In this document: positions 6,382 through 13,925 of the stretch, one piece after another
Layout: each line of letters begins with the position of its first letter
How positions within the stretch are numbered: the stretch's first letter is position 1
The notes under the pieces: model-generated
What the model saw: the letters and a program-made list of their open reading frames with translations, nothing else
What the model was told of the DNA's origin: nothing
Databases searched by the model: none
Assembly: GCA_934462825.1 (NCBI GenBank)
Contig: CAKSIP010000025.1
Location: 1-25,865, forward strand
Direction of reading: 5' to 3'
Source: an uncultured Eubacteriales bacterium
Lineage (GTDB): Bacteria; Bacillota; Clostridia; Oscillospirales; CAG-272
DNA: 25,865 nt
Program-made: the position numbers and the translations under genes

Positions 6382-8211
6382 TTATTCGCTTGCACCGGCT
6401 CCGTGCAAAATCTTCATAAATTCGTCGCCGGTAATCGTTTCTTTTTCATAAAGATACTTTGCCAGCGCATCCATCATAGGCTTATTATCCGTCAGAAGCT
6501 GACGGGCCTTTTCATGCTGCCGCTTGACAAGGGCCACCACATGGTTGTCAATTTCAGTTTGCGTTTGCGCCGAGCAAGCCAGCGAAGAATCGCCGCCGAG
6601 GTACTGATTCGTCACGGTTTCCAGCGCCACCATGTCAAATTCCGTGCTCATGCCGTATCGGGTGATCATACCCCGCGCCAGCTTCGTTGCCTGCTCTATA
6701 TCGTTGGACGCGCCGGTTGTCACGGTTCCGCAGGCAATTTCCTCTGCGGCGCGGCCGCCGGTCAATGTAGCGATCTTATTTTCCAATTCTTCCTTCGTCA
6801 TCAAATAATGATTGCCTTCCTCGACCTGCATGGTATATCCGAGGGCGCCGGAAGTGCGCGGAATGATCGTGATTTTCTGCACCGGTGCCGAATTGGTTTG
6901 CAAAGCCGCCACCAGCGCATGGCCGATTTCATGATAAGCCACCACCATCTTTTCCTTGTCGGTAAGGATGGCGTTCTTTTTCTGATAGCCGGCAATGACC
7001 GTTTCAATGCTTTCCTCCAGATCGGCTTCGTTGGCTTCGCTTCGTCCGTCGCGCACCGCGCGCAACGCCGCTTCATTCACAATATTCGCCAGCTCTGCGC
7101 CCGAAGCGCCCGACGCCATACGGGCAATCTTTTCAAAGTCCACGCCGGGAACCACCTTGACTTTTTTCGCGTGAACGCGCAGAATGGCTTCCCTGCCCTT
7201 CAAATCAGGCAGTTCCACCGGCACGCGGCGGTCAAAACGGCCGGGACGCGTCAAGGCGGGATCCAGCGTTTCGGGACGGTTGGTAGCCGCTAAAATGATG
7301 ACGCCGGTATTGCCGCCGAAGCCATCCATTTCGGTGAGCAGCTGGTTCAGCGTTTGTTCCCGCTCATCGTTGCCGCCCAAACGGCCGTCACGCTTCTGGC
7401 CGATGGCGTCAATCTCATCAATAAACACGATACAAGGTGCTTTTTCCTTAGCCTGGCGGAACAGATCGCGCACCTTGGAGGCACCCATACCGACAAACAT
7501 TTCCACAAATTCCGAGCCGGACATGGAGAAAAAGGGAACGTCCGCTTCGCCGGCCACCGCTTTGGCCAACATGGTTTTTCCCGTTCCGGGAGGGCCAACC
7601 AGCAAAACGCCCTTGGGCATGGATGCACCGATGGCTTCATATTTCTTCGGATTGTGCAGATAATCCACAATTTCCTTCAAGTTTTCCTTGGCTTCGTCCT
7701 CGCCCGCCACGTCACTGAATTTGATACCGTCCGAGGATTTTACGTACACCTTTGCATTGCTCTTTCCCATATTGAACATCATGGAAGGCCCGCCGCCGGA
7801 GGCTTTGTCCATCATCTTTTTCGTCAAAAACTGTCCGATGGCAAAGAAAACCACAATCGGAAGAATCCATGTCAGAATAAAGTTCAGAAGCGGGGACATT
7901 TCTTCCACAATCTCGCTGGAAAACTTGATTCCTGCTTTATGCAAACGCTCTGTCAGGGCAGGATCATCCATTTTTCCTGTTTTGTAAACGATTTTGCCTT
8001 CTTTATCGGTAAACAAAATCCGGTTATCCTCCACCTGAACTTCCCCGATCTCCTTGTTTTCGATCATAGTGAGAAAGGTTCCGTAATCAATTTCGCGGAT
8101 CCGAAGCTGCTGCAAAGACGGCATGATCAAAAAGTTAAACAGCAGGAGAACCGCAAGGACGATGCAATAGTAAAAAATCATTGGCTTTTTGGGTTTTTTT
8201 ACTTCGTTCAT
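6382..8211 (-). CDS. ftsH: ATP-dependent zinc metalloprotease FtsH
   Basis: This 609-residue membrane-anchored AAA+ protease degrades misfolded membrane proteins and short-lived regulators. Two transmembrane helices flank a short outside domain (about residues 11-33 and 108-130). The AAA+ module carries Walker A GPPGTGKT near residue 206, Walker B IVFIDEIDAIG near 265, and the second region of homology ATNRPETLDPALTRPGRFDR near 310-330. The zinc site is HEIGH at residues 427-431, with Ile where most FtsH proteins have Ala; the HExxH metal ligands are intact. A third ligand is likely the Asp in TTGASNDIEQAT. The ribosome site AAAAAGGAG sits 5 bases before ATG 8211. It follows the GtrA-like gene by 83 bases, probably in one transcript. 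Confidence 0.97.
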   Translation of the reverse strand: MNEVKKPKKPMIFYYCIVLAVLLLFNFLIMPSLQQLRIREIDYGTFLTMIENKEIGEVQVEDNRILFTDKEGKIVYKTGKMDDPALTERLHKAGIKFSSEIVEEMSPLLNFILTWILPIVVFFAIGQFLTKKMMDKASGGGPSMMFNMGKSNAKVYVKSSDGIKFSDVAGEDEAKENLKEIVDYLHNPKKYEAIGASMPKGVLLVGPPGTGKTMLAKAVAGEADVPFFSMSGSEFVEMFVGMGASKVRDLFRQAKEKAPCIVFIDEIDAIGQKRDGRLGGNDEREQTLNQLLTEMDGFGGNTGVIILAATNRPETLDPALTRPGRFDRRVPVELPDLKGREAILRVHAKKVKVVPGVDFEKIARMASGASGAELANIVNEAALRAVRDGRSEANEADLEESIETVIAGYQKKNAILTDKEKMVVAYHEIGHALVAALQTNSAPVQKITIIPRTSGALGYTMQVEEGNHYLMTKEELENKIATLTGGRAAEEIACGTVTTGASNDIEQATKLARGMITRYGMSTEFDMVALETVTNQYLGGDSSLACSAQTQTEIDNHVVALVKRQHEKARQLLTDNKPMMDALAKYLYEKETITGDEFMKILHGAGASE

Positions 8212-8294
8212 AAAAGCTCCTTTTTATATTTCCTGTATTTTCTGTTTTCAGATGCTTGCAAGAATCATTTTAAGAGGATTTCGGCCGATGCCTG

Positions 8295-8849
8295 TCATTC
8301 TTCGGCCGTATTTTCCGTTTTTTCGACTTTTTCGACTTCTTCGGTCGTCACAGCCGACCGGAACACAAAAATTTTGCTGAGAAAATAATTGGCAATCACC
8401 ACGATGACAGACGAAACAACTTTGGCAATAATATCGGCGCTAATCGTACAATCAATGATAAAGTGCAACGGCACATCCGAGTAGCCGGCCGCATGGAGCA
8501 GCCACACGGTGGCAAACGTCACAAACGAATCCAATCCGAGCGTCAACAAGCGGGAGCCGTAAAAAATATGCAATTGCTGCCAGGTCGAAGCATTGGGATC
8601 CGATTTTTTGAAAACGAATTTCTTATTGGTCAAGAAGGCGACAAGCACCGAAATAACCCATTGCAAAATCTGTGCCACCAGCCGCACCCAATAAAAGCGT
8701 TTATCATCGGGGGCAATTTGAAGCACATATTCTCCAATCAGCAAAATACCGAAGTAAATAATCGTTGCAACAACGGAGGTAACGATGCCAAACAACACAT
8801 AATTGACAAGCTCTTGGCGATCCTGCTTATCCTTCAGGTCGATTTTCAT
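8295..8849 (-). CDS. GtrA-like four-helix membrane protein
   Basis: A 184-residue polytopic protein with the GtrA/DPMS-like signature. It has four predicted helices (about residues 14-40, 52-75, 95-120 and 138-162) and the family-typical motifs QWVISVLVAFLTNKKFVF at the end of helix 2 and ANYFLSKIFVFR at the end of helix 4. GtrA proteins are thought to help move polyprenyl-linked sugars across the membrane during glycosylation of cell-surface polymers; that role is family knowledge, not visible here. The C-terminal 20 residues are Glu/Thr/Val-rich. No good ribosome site precedes ATG 8849, and a 34-base palindrome lies 16-50 bases upstream, which may limit translation. Upstream of ftsH on the same strand. 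Confidence 0.85.
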   Translation of the reverse strand: MKIDLKDKQDRQELVNYVLFGIVTSVVATIIYFGILLIGEYVLQIAPDDKRFYWVRLVAQILQWVISVLVAFLTNKKFVFKKSDPNASTWQQLHIFYGSRLLTLGLDSFVTFATVWLLHAAGYSDVPLHFIIDCTISADIIAKVVSSVIVVIANYFLSKIFVFRSAVTTEEVEKVEKTENTAEE

Positions 8850-8864
8850 TTTGATTTTCTGTCT

Positions 8865-8898
8865 TTTTTCTTGGCAATCGGTCGATTGCCAAGAAAAA
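8865..8898. repeat. 34-base near-perfect palindrome between cysS and the gtrA-like gene
   Basis: TTTTTCTTGGCAATCG (8865-8880) and CGATTGCCAAGAAAAA (8883-8898) are 16-base exact complements around GT. T-runs come before and A-runs after the core on both strands, the opposite of an intrinsic terminator. It could be a protein-binding site or a strong mRNA hairpin in front of the gtrA-like start. Confidence 0.7.
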
Positions 8899-8910
8899 GC
8901 CTCTATCCTT

Positions 8911-8952
8911 TCCTGCTATTGATAGGAGCGCTTGCGAAAAGCAGCTCCTATG
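8911..8952 (-). other. Hairpin downstream of cysS
   Basis: On the minus strand ATAGGAGC pairs with GCTCCTAT around a pyrimidine-rich loop, beginning about 12 bases after the cysS stop. There is no clear U-tract, so termination is uncertain; it may be the cysS 3' end. Confidence 0.35.
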
Positions 8953-8963
8953 TACGGATGCCA

Positions 8964-10421
8964 TTATCCGATACGATAATGCGTCCCTTCCTTGGTATCA
9001 ATCAACGTCACGCCTTTTTCGGCCAACAAATTGCGGATCTCATCCGAGCGGGCGTAATTTTTTTCGGCTTTCGCCCGGCGGCGCTCCTCAATCAGCGCCT
9101 CGATTTCCGCTACGGAAATACCCTCTATCGGCGTGTCTGTCCGTCCATCGGCCGCCGCGGCCGCCGCTTTTTGATTTTCGCTCCGAAGGGCCTCGGCATG
9201 CGCCAAAAGATCCAGCGAAAGCACTTCGTCAAAGGCCGAGAGAAGGGCGAGCTTAGTGCGCGCGTTCGTTTTCGATTTGAGCACGTCATAAAGAGAAGTC
9301 ACGGCCAGCGAGGTATTCATGTCGTTATCCATAGCCTCACGGAACGCGGCGTCAAGCGCCTGATAGGAGGCCGTGTCCACTTCTTCTCCGTCGGCCGGTT
9401 TCAAGGCGGCAATCCGCGCGATCAGCTTGCCGTAAGCCGTTGCGGCATTATCCAAATTTTCATAGGAAAACACCAAGGACTTGCGGTAGTGCGATTGCAA
9501 GCAGAAGAAGCGGTAAACCATCGGATCGTATCCCTTGGACTCCAGCAAGGACACCGTAAGAAATTCCCCTTTGGACTTGCTCATCTTGCCCGAATTGGTA
9601 TTGAGGTGGTGGACGTGGAACCAATAATTGCACCATTTATGGCCGAGATACGCCTCGCTCTGGGCAATTTCATTGGTATGGTGCGGGAACATATTGTCAA
9701 TGCCGCCGCAATGGATGTCCAACCTTTCCCCGAGATACTTCATGCTGATGCAGGAGCATTCGATATGCCAGCCGGGATAACCAACGCCCCACGGGCTGTC
9801 CCACTTCAATTCCTGATTTTCAAATTTAGACTTGGTAAACCACAAAACAAAGTCGGCTTTGTTGCGCTTATTGTTGTCGGCGTCCACGCCCTCGCGCACA
9901 CCCACATTCAAATCTTCCTCGCGGAAATCATGGAACACATAATACTGTGCCAGCTTGGAGGTATCAAAGTAAATATTACCGCCCGCCTGATACGCATAGC
10001 CTTTTTCCAGCAGAGCCGAAATCACCTTGATAAACTCATCAATGCACCCCGTTGCCGGTTGTACAATCTCCGGCTTCTTGATGTTCAGCTTGCGGCAATC
10101 CTCAAAGAAGGCATCGGTATAAAACTGCGCAATCTGCATTACCGTTTTATGCTCTCGCTCGGCGCCCTTGAGCATTTTATCCTCGCCGTTGTCGTTGTCC
10201 CCTGTCAGATGGCCAACGTCCGTAATGTTCATCACGCGCGTGACGCAAAGTCCCGTATAGCGCAGGTATTTTTCAAGGACGTCCTCCATAATGTAGGAGC
10301 GAAGATTTCCGATATGCGCGTAATGATACACCGTGGGGCCGCAGGTGTACATACGAATTTTTCCCGGTTCGTTGGGAATGATTTCTTCTTTGGTTCGTGA
10401 AAGAGAGTTATAAATTTGCAT
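8964..10421 (-). CDS. cysS: Cysteinyl-tRNA synthetase
   Basis: The 485-residue class I synthetase charges tRNA-Cys. Zinc-binding Cys27 is in YTCGPTVY, and the HIGH-type motif is AHIGN at residues 35-39. The second zinc cluster lies at WHIECSCIS and GGIDNMFPHHTNEIAQSE, and the KMSKS loop is GKMSKSKGE near residue 280. The C-terminal anticodon-binding domain ends with EAEIEALIEERRRAKAEKNY and the ARSDEIRNLLAEKGV block typical of CysRS. I chose ATG 10421 (MQIYNSLSRTKEE) because it fits the family start and has AAGGA 8 bases upstream; the longer frame to 10469 adds a Lys/Arg stretch not seen in the family. It is separated from cysE here, unlike the Bacillus gltX-cysE-cysS order. Confidence 0.97.
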   Translation of the reverse strand: MQIYNSLSRTKEEIIPNEPGKIRMYTCGPTVYHYAHIGNLRSYIMEDVLEKYLRYTGLCVTRVMNITDVGHLTGDNDNGEDKMLKGAEREHKTVMQIAQFYTDAFFEDCRKLNIKKPEIVQPATGCIDEFIKVISALLEKGYAYQAGGNIYFDTSKLAQYYVFHDFREEDLNVGVREGVDADNNKRNKADFVLWFTKSKFENQELKWDSPWGVGYPGWHIECSCISMKYLGERLDIHCGGIDNMFPHHTNEIAQSEAYLGHKWCNYWFHVHHLNTNSGKMSKSKGEFLTVSLLESKGYDPMVYRFFCLQSHYRKSLVFSYENLDNAATAYGKLIARIAALKPADGEEVDTASYQALDAAFREAMDNDMNTSLAVTSLYDVLKSKTNARTKLALLSAFDEVLSLDLLAHAEALRSENQKAAAAAADGRTDTPIEGISVAEIEALIEERRRAKAEKNYARSDEIRNLLAEKGVTLIDTKEGTHYRIG

Positions 10422-10456
10422 TGGCTTTTTCCTTTTTTGTTTCCTTTCCCTTTTCC

Positions 10457-10484
10457 TTGCAAAGGACAATACTTTATCCTTTGT
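10457..10484 (-). other. Small hairpin in the cysS leader
   Basis: CAAAGGA and TCCTTTG form a 7-bp stem around about 10 bases, roughly 40 bases before the cysS start. No T-box motif is present here, so it is not the tRNA-sensing element found in front of cysE. Confidence 0.3.
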
Positions 10485-10547
10485 CTTGATTGTGCTCTAT
10501 TATGCAAAAGGATGTTTGGGTTTCTTTGGTGAAAATCGGGCAAGGCC

Positions 10548-10576
10548 TTGACAAAGCCCCCAAATTCCTTTATAAT
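10548..10576 (+). promoter_or_regulatory. Sigma-A promoter of the metallophosphoesterase gene
   Basis: TTGACA (10548-10553), 17 bases, TATAAT (10571-10576), a perfect consensus. The start is predicted near 10583, giving an ~80-nt leader to ATG 10664. Confidence 0.9.
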
Positions 10577-10663
10577 TGACTTGTTTATTTGCGTTCACGC
10601 ATGGATTGGCGTGAAAAATTATCGAAGATAAGCGCCGTCGCCCGGCGGCAGAATGGAGTTCTT

Positions 10664-11812
10664 ATGGAAAAGCAACCTCGACTCACAGCCCTTTGTTTTT
10701 CGGACATTCACAACTGTTTTACAATGCTGGAGCCGCCCTATCTGGTACGGCAAAGCGTCACCTTGGCAGCTGACGTTTACAAAAAAGAAGGAATCAAAGG
10801 CGATATTGTATTGGTAGGCGGCGACACGCAAAGCGATTATCCGCATTGGAATCAATCCGGTTGGCTGCCCTATCCGTATTTCCTCGGAGCCAAGAAGGCC
10901 ACCGATGATGTGTTGGCATCCCTGGCCGAAGGGGGACGCGTGGCTTATGTAGCCGGCAATCACGACTATGCGCAAGGCGAGCTGGCCACCGACGGCCCCG
11001 GCAAAAACGGTTCCTACAATGCCGGCGATTATTATTTCACCGGCCCGATGAAGGACACTTTCGGCACGTTTGCCGAAAACGACTGCCTGATCCGCACGTC
11101 CGTACATACCGGAGAAAAATATCTGCTGGCCTACCACACGGTTGTCAACGGAGTGGATATTTTCGGCATGTCGCCCGATCCCGACGAGATTTTTTCCTCG
11201 CAAGGCTTCGGCATCACGGATGAAATTTTGAATTTCATGAAAAAGCGGCTGGATGAAGTGGATCCCGAAGGCATCAAGCCCATTTTGGTTGTCTGCCACT
11301 ACCAGGTCGCCACACGGTGGGAGGGGGAACCGGAGTTGTATGGGGACTATGCCGATGCGATCTTCCCTGTTCTTCGCAAGCACAAAAATCTGCTGTATCT
11401 TTACGGCCATGTACATTCGTTGGGCTTCATGTGCCGCGAGGACACCAGCGAAATGATGCTGCACTTCCGTCAGGACGGAACCCTACAGCCGACCTCCCTG
11501 CACATGGCAAGCTCCCGCGAAGCCTTTGAAGACGACAGCGAGAGAAGTTTCGGAACGATTCTCATGGGACAATTCCGCATTGACTATGAAAAGGATTTGT
11601 TTGAAGACGACGGCCAAACCGGCCGCGGCGGATTTGACAAAGAGATGAAGTTTGTCACCACGGGCACGCCGAAAGCCTCCCAGGGACTGATTGTTCGCGT
11701 TTACGAGGATCGCATGGAGCTGGAGATGCGAAACTTCGGAACCTATCCGGGCTTTGAAACCGAGCACAAGCTCCGTCCCTACACCATTTGGTTCGCACCG
11801 AAAGCGGACTGA
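10664..11812 (+). CDS. Metallophosphoesterase (calcineurin-like)
   Basis: This 382-residue protein carries the five metal-binding blocks of the calcineurin-like phosphoesterase fold in order. They are FSDIH (Asp14, His16), VGGDTQS near 52, AGNHDY near 97, VCHYQ near 210 and GHVHS near 247. It lacks a signal peptide and membrane helices, so it is likely cytoplasmic. The C-terminal ~120 residues (from about residue 265) have no motif I know. The substrate could be a phosphomonoester, phosphodiester or nucleotide. I chose ATG 10664 because GGAG lies 6 bases upstream; in-frame TTG 10589 and ATG 10601 have no ribosome site. It is a single-gene unit with its own promoter and two downstream terminators. 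Confidence 0.88.
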   Translation: MEKQPRLTALCFSDIHNCFTMLEPPYLVRQSVTLAADVYKKEGIKGDIVLVGGDTQSDYPHWNQSGWLPYPYFLGAKKATDDVLASLAEGGRVAYVAGNHDYAQGELATDGPGKNGSYNAGDYYFTGPMKDTFGTFAENDCLIRTSVHTGEKYLLAYHTVVNGVDIFGMSPDPDEIFSSQGFGITDEILNFMKKRLDEVDPEGIKPILVVCHYQVATRWEGEPELYGDYADAIFPVLRKHKNLLYLYGHVHSLGFMCREDTSEMMLHFRQDGTLQPTSLHMASSREAFEDDSERSFGTILMGQFRIDYEKDLFEDDGQTGRGGFDKEMKFVTTGTPKASQGLIVRVYEDRMELEMRNFGTYPGFETEHKLRPYTIWFAPKAD

Positions 11813-11827
11813 CAAAAACAGAACCCA

Positions 11828-11866
11828 AGCGCCGCCGGCGGTCAAAACCTGCCGCGGCGCTTTTTA
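11828..11866 (+). terminator. Intrinsic terminator after the metallophosphoesterase
   Basis: Arms AGCGCCGC (11828-11835) and GCGGCGCT (11854-11861), with further pairing inside, are followed by TTTTTATT, 16 bases after the stop codon. Confidence 0.85.
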
Positions 11867-11898
11867 TTGCATTTACGTTACAGCTTGCGCGTCAAACG

Positions 11899-11927
11899 GG
11901 TGGCGTTTACTCAGCGCCGCCTTTTTA
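11899..11927 (+). terminator. Second plus-strand terminator, overlapping the cysE stop codon
   Basis: GGTGGCG (11899-11905) pairs with CGCCGCC (11915-11921) and is followed by TTTTTAT. The T-run contains the complement of the cysE stop codon, so the 3' ends of the two converging genes are packed together. A tandem backup terminator would protect cysE from antisense reading. Confidence 0.65.
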
Positions 11928-12737
11928 TCCGTTTTGGTTTTTATCGGGGTTCGGGTTGCGTTTTCCGCTTGCGGCCGTTTTGGATTTGGCCGATTGAAGG
12001 GCAGACAATTCTTTTTCCAGCATTTCTATGCGCGCCCGCAAAGAAGCAAATTCCTTTGCCACGGGATCGGGCATATCGCCGTGCTCATAAAGATCCACTT
12101 TTTCGCCGTCCCGACGCACAATTTTGGCGGGAATACCGACTGCCGTGGAATTTTCGGGCACGTCCTTCAGCACAACCGCCCCGGCGGCAATTTTAGCATT
12201 ATCCCCAATGGTAACCGGGCCGAGCACGCGAGAGCCTGCGCCAACAAGCACATTGTTTCCCAGCGTCGGGTGGCGTTTGCCGGTATGCTTTCCGGTTCCG
12301 CCCAAGGTAACACCCTGATACAGCGTGCAGTTGTTGCCGATTTCCGTGGTTTCGCCTATCACCACGCCCATGCCGTGATCAATAAACAGCCCCGATCCGA
12401 TTGTGGCGCCTGGGTGAATCTCAATTCCCGTTATATTGCGCGCCAGCTGGCTAATCAAGCGAGCCGAAAAGTAATGCTCCGACAAATACAATTTATGCGC
12501 CACACGGTACGCAAACATCGCGTGCAGTCCCGAATAAAGCAAAAGGACTTCTGCCGTGGAGCGAGCCGCCGGATCTCGTTCCCGCACGATTTCGACGTCA
12601 TTCATCAAATGCTGAATCGGATGAAAAGACGATTCGTTTTTTTTCGTTCCGAAGATTCGCCTGCACGCGCAAGCGCCTCTTGTCACTTTCTCTTGGAAAA
12701 GGCAGCCGGCCGCCTTTGGCTCATTGACATTTTTCAT
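11925..12737 (-). CDS. cysE: Serine O-acetyltransferase
   Basis: CysE transfers acetyl from acetyl-CoA to serine, the first step to cysteine. The helical N-terminal domain includes RERDPAARSTAEVLLLYSGL and AYRVAHKLYL. The left-handed beta-helix begins at ARNITGIEIHPGATIGSGLF; it carries the catalytic IDHGMG and the hexapeptide repeats through IGNNCTLYQGVTLGGTG, GKRHPTLGNNVLVGAG and VGIPAKIV. The C-terminus is a ~60-residue charged helix plus a Lys/Asn-rich tail. The N-terminus is about 40 residues longer than usual and contains three cysteines (12, 23, 25). ATG 12737 has GAGAGG 11 bases upstream; the in-frame GTG 12746 is too close to that site. Expression is controlled by the cysteine T-box upstream. 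Confidence 0.96.
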   Translation of the reverse strand: MKNVNEPKAAGCLFQEKVTRGACACRRIFGTKKNESSFHPIQHLMNDVEIVRERDPAARSTAEVLLLYSGLHAMFAYRVAHKLYLSEHYFSARLISQLARNITGIEIHPGATIGSGLFIDHGMGVVIGETTEIGNNCTLYQGVTLGGTGKHTGKRHPTLGNNVLVGAGSRVLGPVTIGDNAKIAAGAVVLKDVPENSTAVGIPAKIVRRDGEKVDLYEHGDMPDPVAKEFASLRARIEMLEKELSALQSAKSKTAASGKRNPNPDKNQNG

Positions 12738-12767
12738 AAGAGACACAACCTCTCTTTCTTGGATTTC

Positions 12768-13019
12768 AAAAAACGCCTCTACGCCGGCATCGGCGCAGAG
12801 GCGTCAGCACGCGGTTCCACTCTGCTTTGGAAAAAAGCTTCCCTTCTTCCCTCTCTTGCTCTGTCTCTGACAAAGCTCCTTAACGCGGATTCTCGTTTCT
12901 GTCTCGCCGACAGAAAATCTCACGGGTGCACATTGACACGGCGTCTGCGGTTGCTCACAGCATACTGCAACCTTCTCTGCACCAGACGGGGCGTGTTTTT
13001 TCCCGATCACGGATTTTAC
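12768..13019 (-). ncRNA. T-box riboswitch, cysteine-specific, controlling cysE
   Basis: The cysE leader has all the main T-box parts. Stem I is built from CGGG/CCCG, ACACG/CGTGT and CGTCTG/CAGACG helices, topped by GGTTGC/GCAACC. Its internal loop presents TGC (12930-12928), a Cys codon, followed by A. The T-box proper is AGAGTGGAACCGCG (12823-12810); its UGGA should pair with the UCCA end of tRNA-Cys, whose discriminator is U. The terminator that competes with it pairs ACGCCTCT with AGAGGCGT (12804-12773), followed by TTTTT. Uncharged tRNA-Cys would stabilise the antiterminator and turn cysE on. Confidence 0.93.
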
Positions 13020-13025
13020 CTCATT

Positions 13026-13054
13026 ATTATACACCTAAAGTGACGATTTGTAAA
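13026..13054 (-). promoter_or_regulatory. Sigma-A promoter of the T-box-cysE unit
   Basis: The minus strand reads TTTACA (13054-13049), 17 bases, TATAAT (13031-13026). Transcription should begin near 13019, just before stem I of the T-box. The -35 box lies only 23 bases past the stop codon of the preceding gene. Confidence 0.85.
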
Positions 13055-13076
13055 GTTTTTCTGTATTTTTTAAAAA

Positions 13077-13844
13077 TTACGCTTCCCGCAGGCTTTTTTT
13101 CTCGCTTCCCGAAAGCAGATACGTCAGATCCTTCGCGTCCTTACTGTAAATCCGGACGGTTCCGTAGGGTTCGTCTGCATACGGCTCCTCGGCATTTTCC
13201 AGCGCTCCCTTATAGTATATGTCAACATATACGGCCAAAGCGTTCCCCATGTCAATTCCGTCAAAAATATATTTTCTGAAATTATGCACGCCTTGCTTTT
13301 CGCTGATCATTTGAGTGGGAAAGTAGCGTTCCTTTTTGAGATTTTTTTCGTCCCCGTTGTCGGTAGCGTCCCCCGGTGTCAGGTCGATTACCTTGACAAG
13401 TGTCACATCGTACACGGTTTCGTCCCGATCCGGCACCTCGTTGCAAAGTCCTTTATAGTCTTGAGGAAGCTTTTCCAACGTACTGTTATTATAGCGAAGC
13501 ACCAGCTGCACCTGTTCGATCTGCGGCGCAATCAGCGCATTCGTTACGGCGAAATAGCCGTAATTCCTTTTTTCGCAGGTAAACTCCTCATATTTCTGAT
13601 AATAAAGGATGACATCGTCGCCAAGAACACGGTAAAGTTCCGCCAGCTGTTTTGTCGGTGTAATCATTCTTAAAGCTTTTGGCGTTTTTTGAGCGCACAT
13701 GCGCCAGAACAATGTCACCATGACGGCCAAGAAAAGGATCCAGCCGCACCACCGAAGCGCACGGCGCATCACGCGTTTGGCGCGCGGCATCTCCCCCGAT
13801 TTTTCTTTTTCTTTTTCTTCATACGCTTCTTCAAATTCGTCCAT
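13077..13844 (-). CDS. Unrecognised single-pass membrane protein
   Basis: A 255-residue protein I cannot assign. It begins with an acidic/basic stretch (DEFEEAYEEKEKEK, then RAKRVMRRALRW) and one strongly hydrophobic helix at about residues 31-50 (CGWILFLAVMVTLFWRM). By the positive-inside rule the N-terminus is cytoplasmic and the ~200-residue remainder outside. The outer part is rich in Tyr and beta-prone strands (VQLVLRYNNST, YDVTLVKVIDL, ALAVYVDIYYKG) with no catalytic motif. The start is ATG 13844, or the adjacent GTG 13847; the ribosome site is poor. It follows the ribulokinase gene by ~80 bases with no terminator between, so it is probably in the same transcript. No clear terminator follows it before the cysE promoter. 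Confidence 0.7.
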   Translation of the reverse strand: MDEFEEAYEEKEKEKSGEMPRAKRVMRRALRWCGWILFLAVMVTLFWRMCAQKTPKALRMITPTKQLAELYRVLGDDVILYYQKYEEFTCEKRNYGYFAVTNALIAPQIEQVQLVLRYNNSTLEKLPQDYKGLCNEVPDRDETVYDVTLVKVIDLTPGDATDNGDEKNLKKERYFPTQMISEKQGVHNFRKYIFDGIDMGNALAVYVDIYYKGALENAEEPYADEPYGTVRIYSKDAKDLTYLLSGSEKKSLREA

Positions 13845-13925
13845 CACAACAACCGTGCCTTGCGGAACGTGTCCGCTTCGGCGCCCTTTCTATTGTTTTT
13901 CCCCTTGACCACGGGGACGGGGCTT

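Noticed and set aside
8463..10400. 645-codon open frame on the plus strand opposite cysS
   Set aside because: CysS on the other strand has every catalytic motif; the plus frame is an antisense by-product of G+C-rich third positions.
10422..10547. T-box or other tRNA-sensing leader in front of cysS
   Set aside because: The gap has only a small 7-bp hairpin and no TGGNACCGCG-type sequence, so I do not call a riboswitch there.
11691..13043. 450-codon plus-strand frame covering cysE and the T-box
   Set aside because: It crosses two terminators, the cysE gene and a structured riboswitch, so it cannot be a gene.
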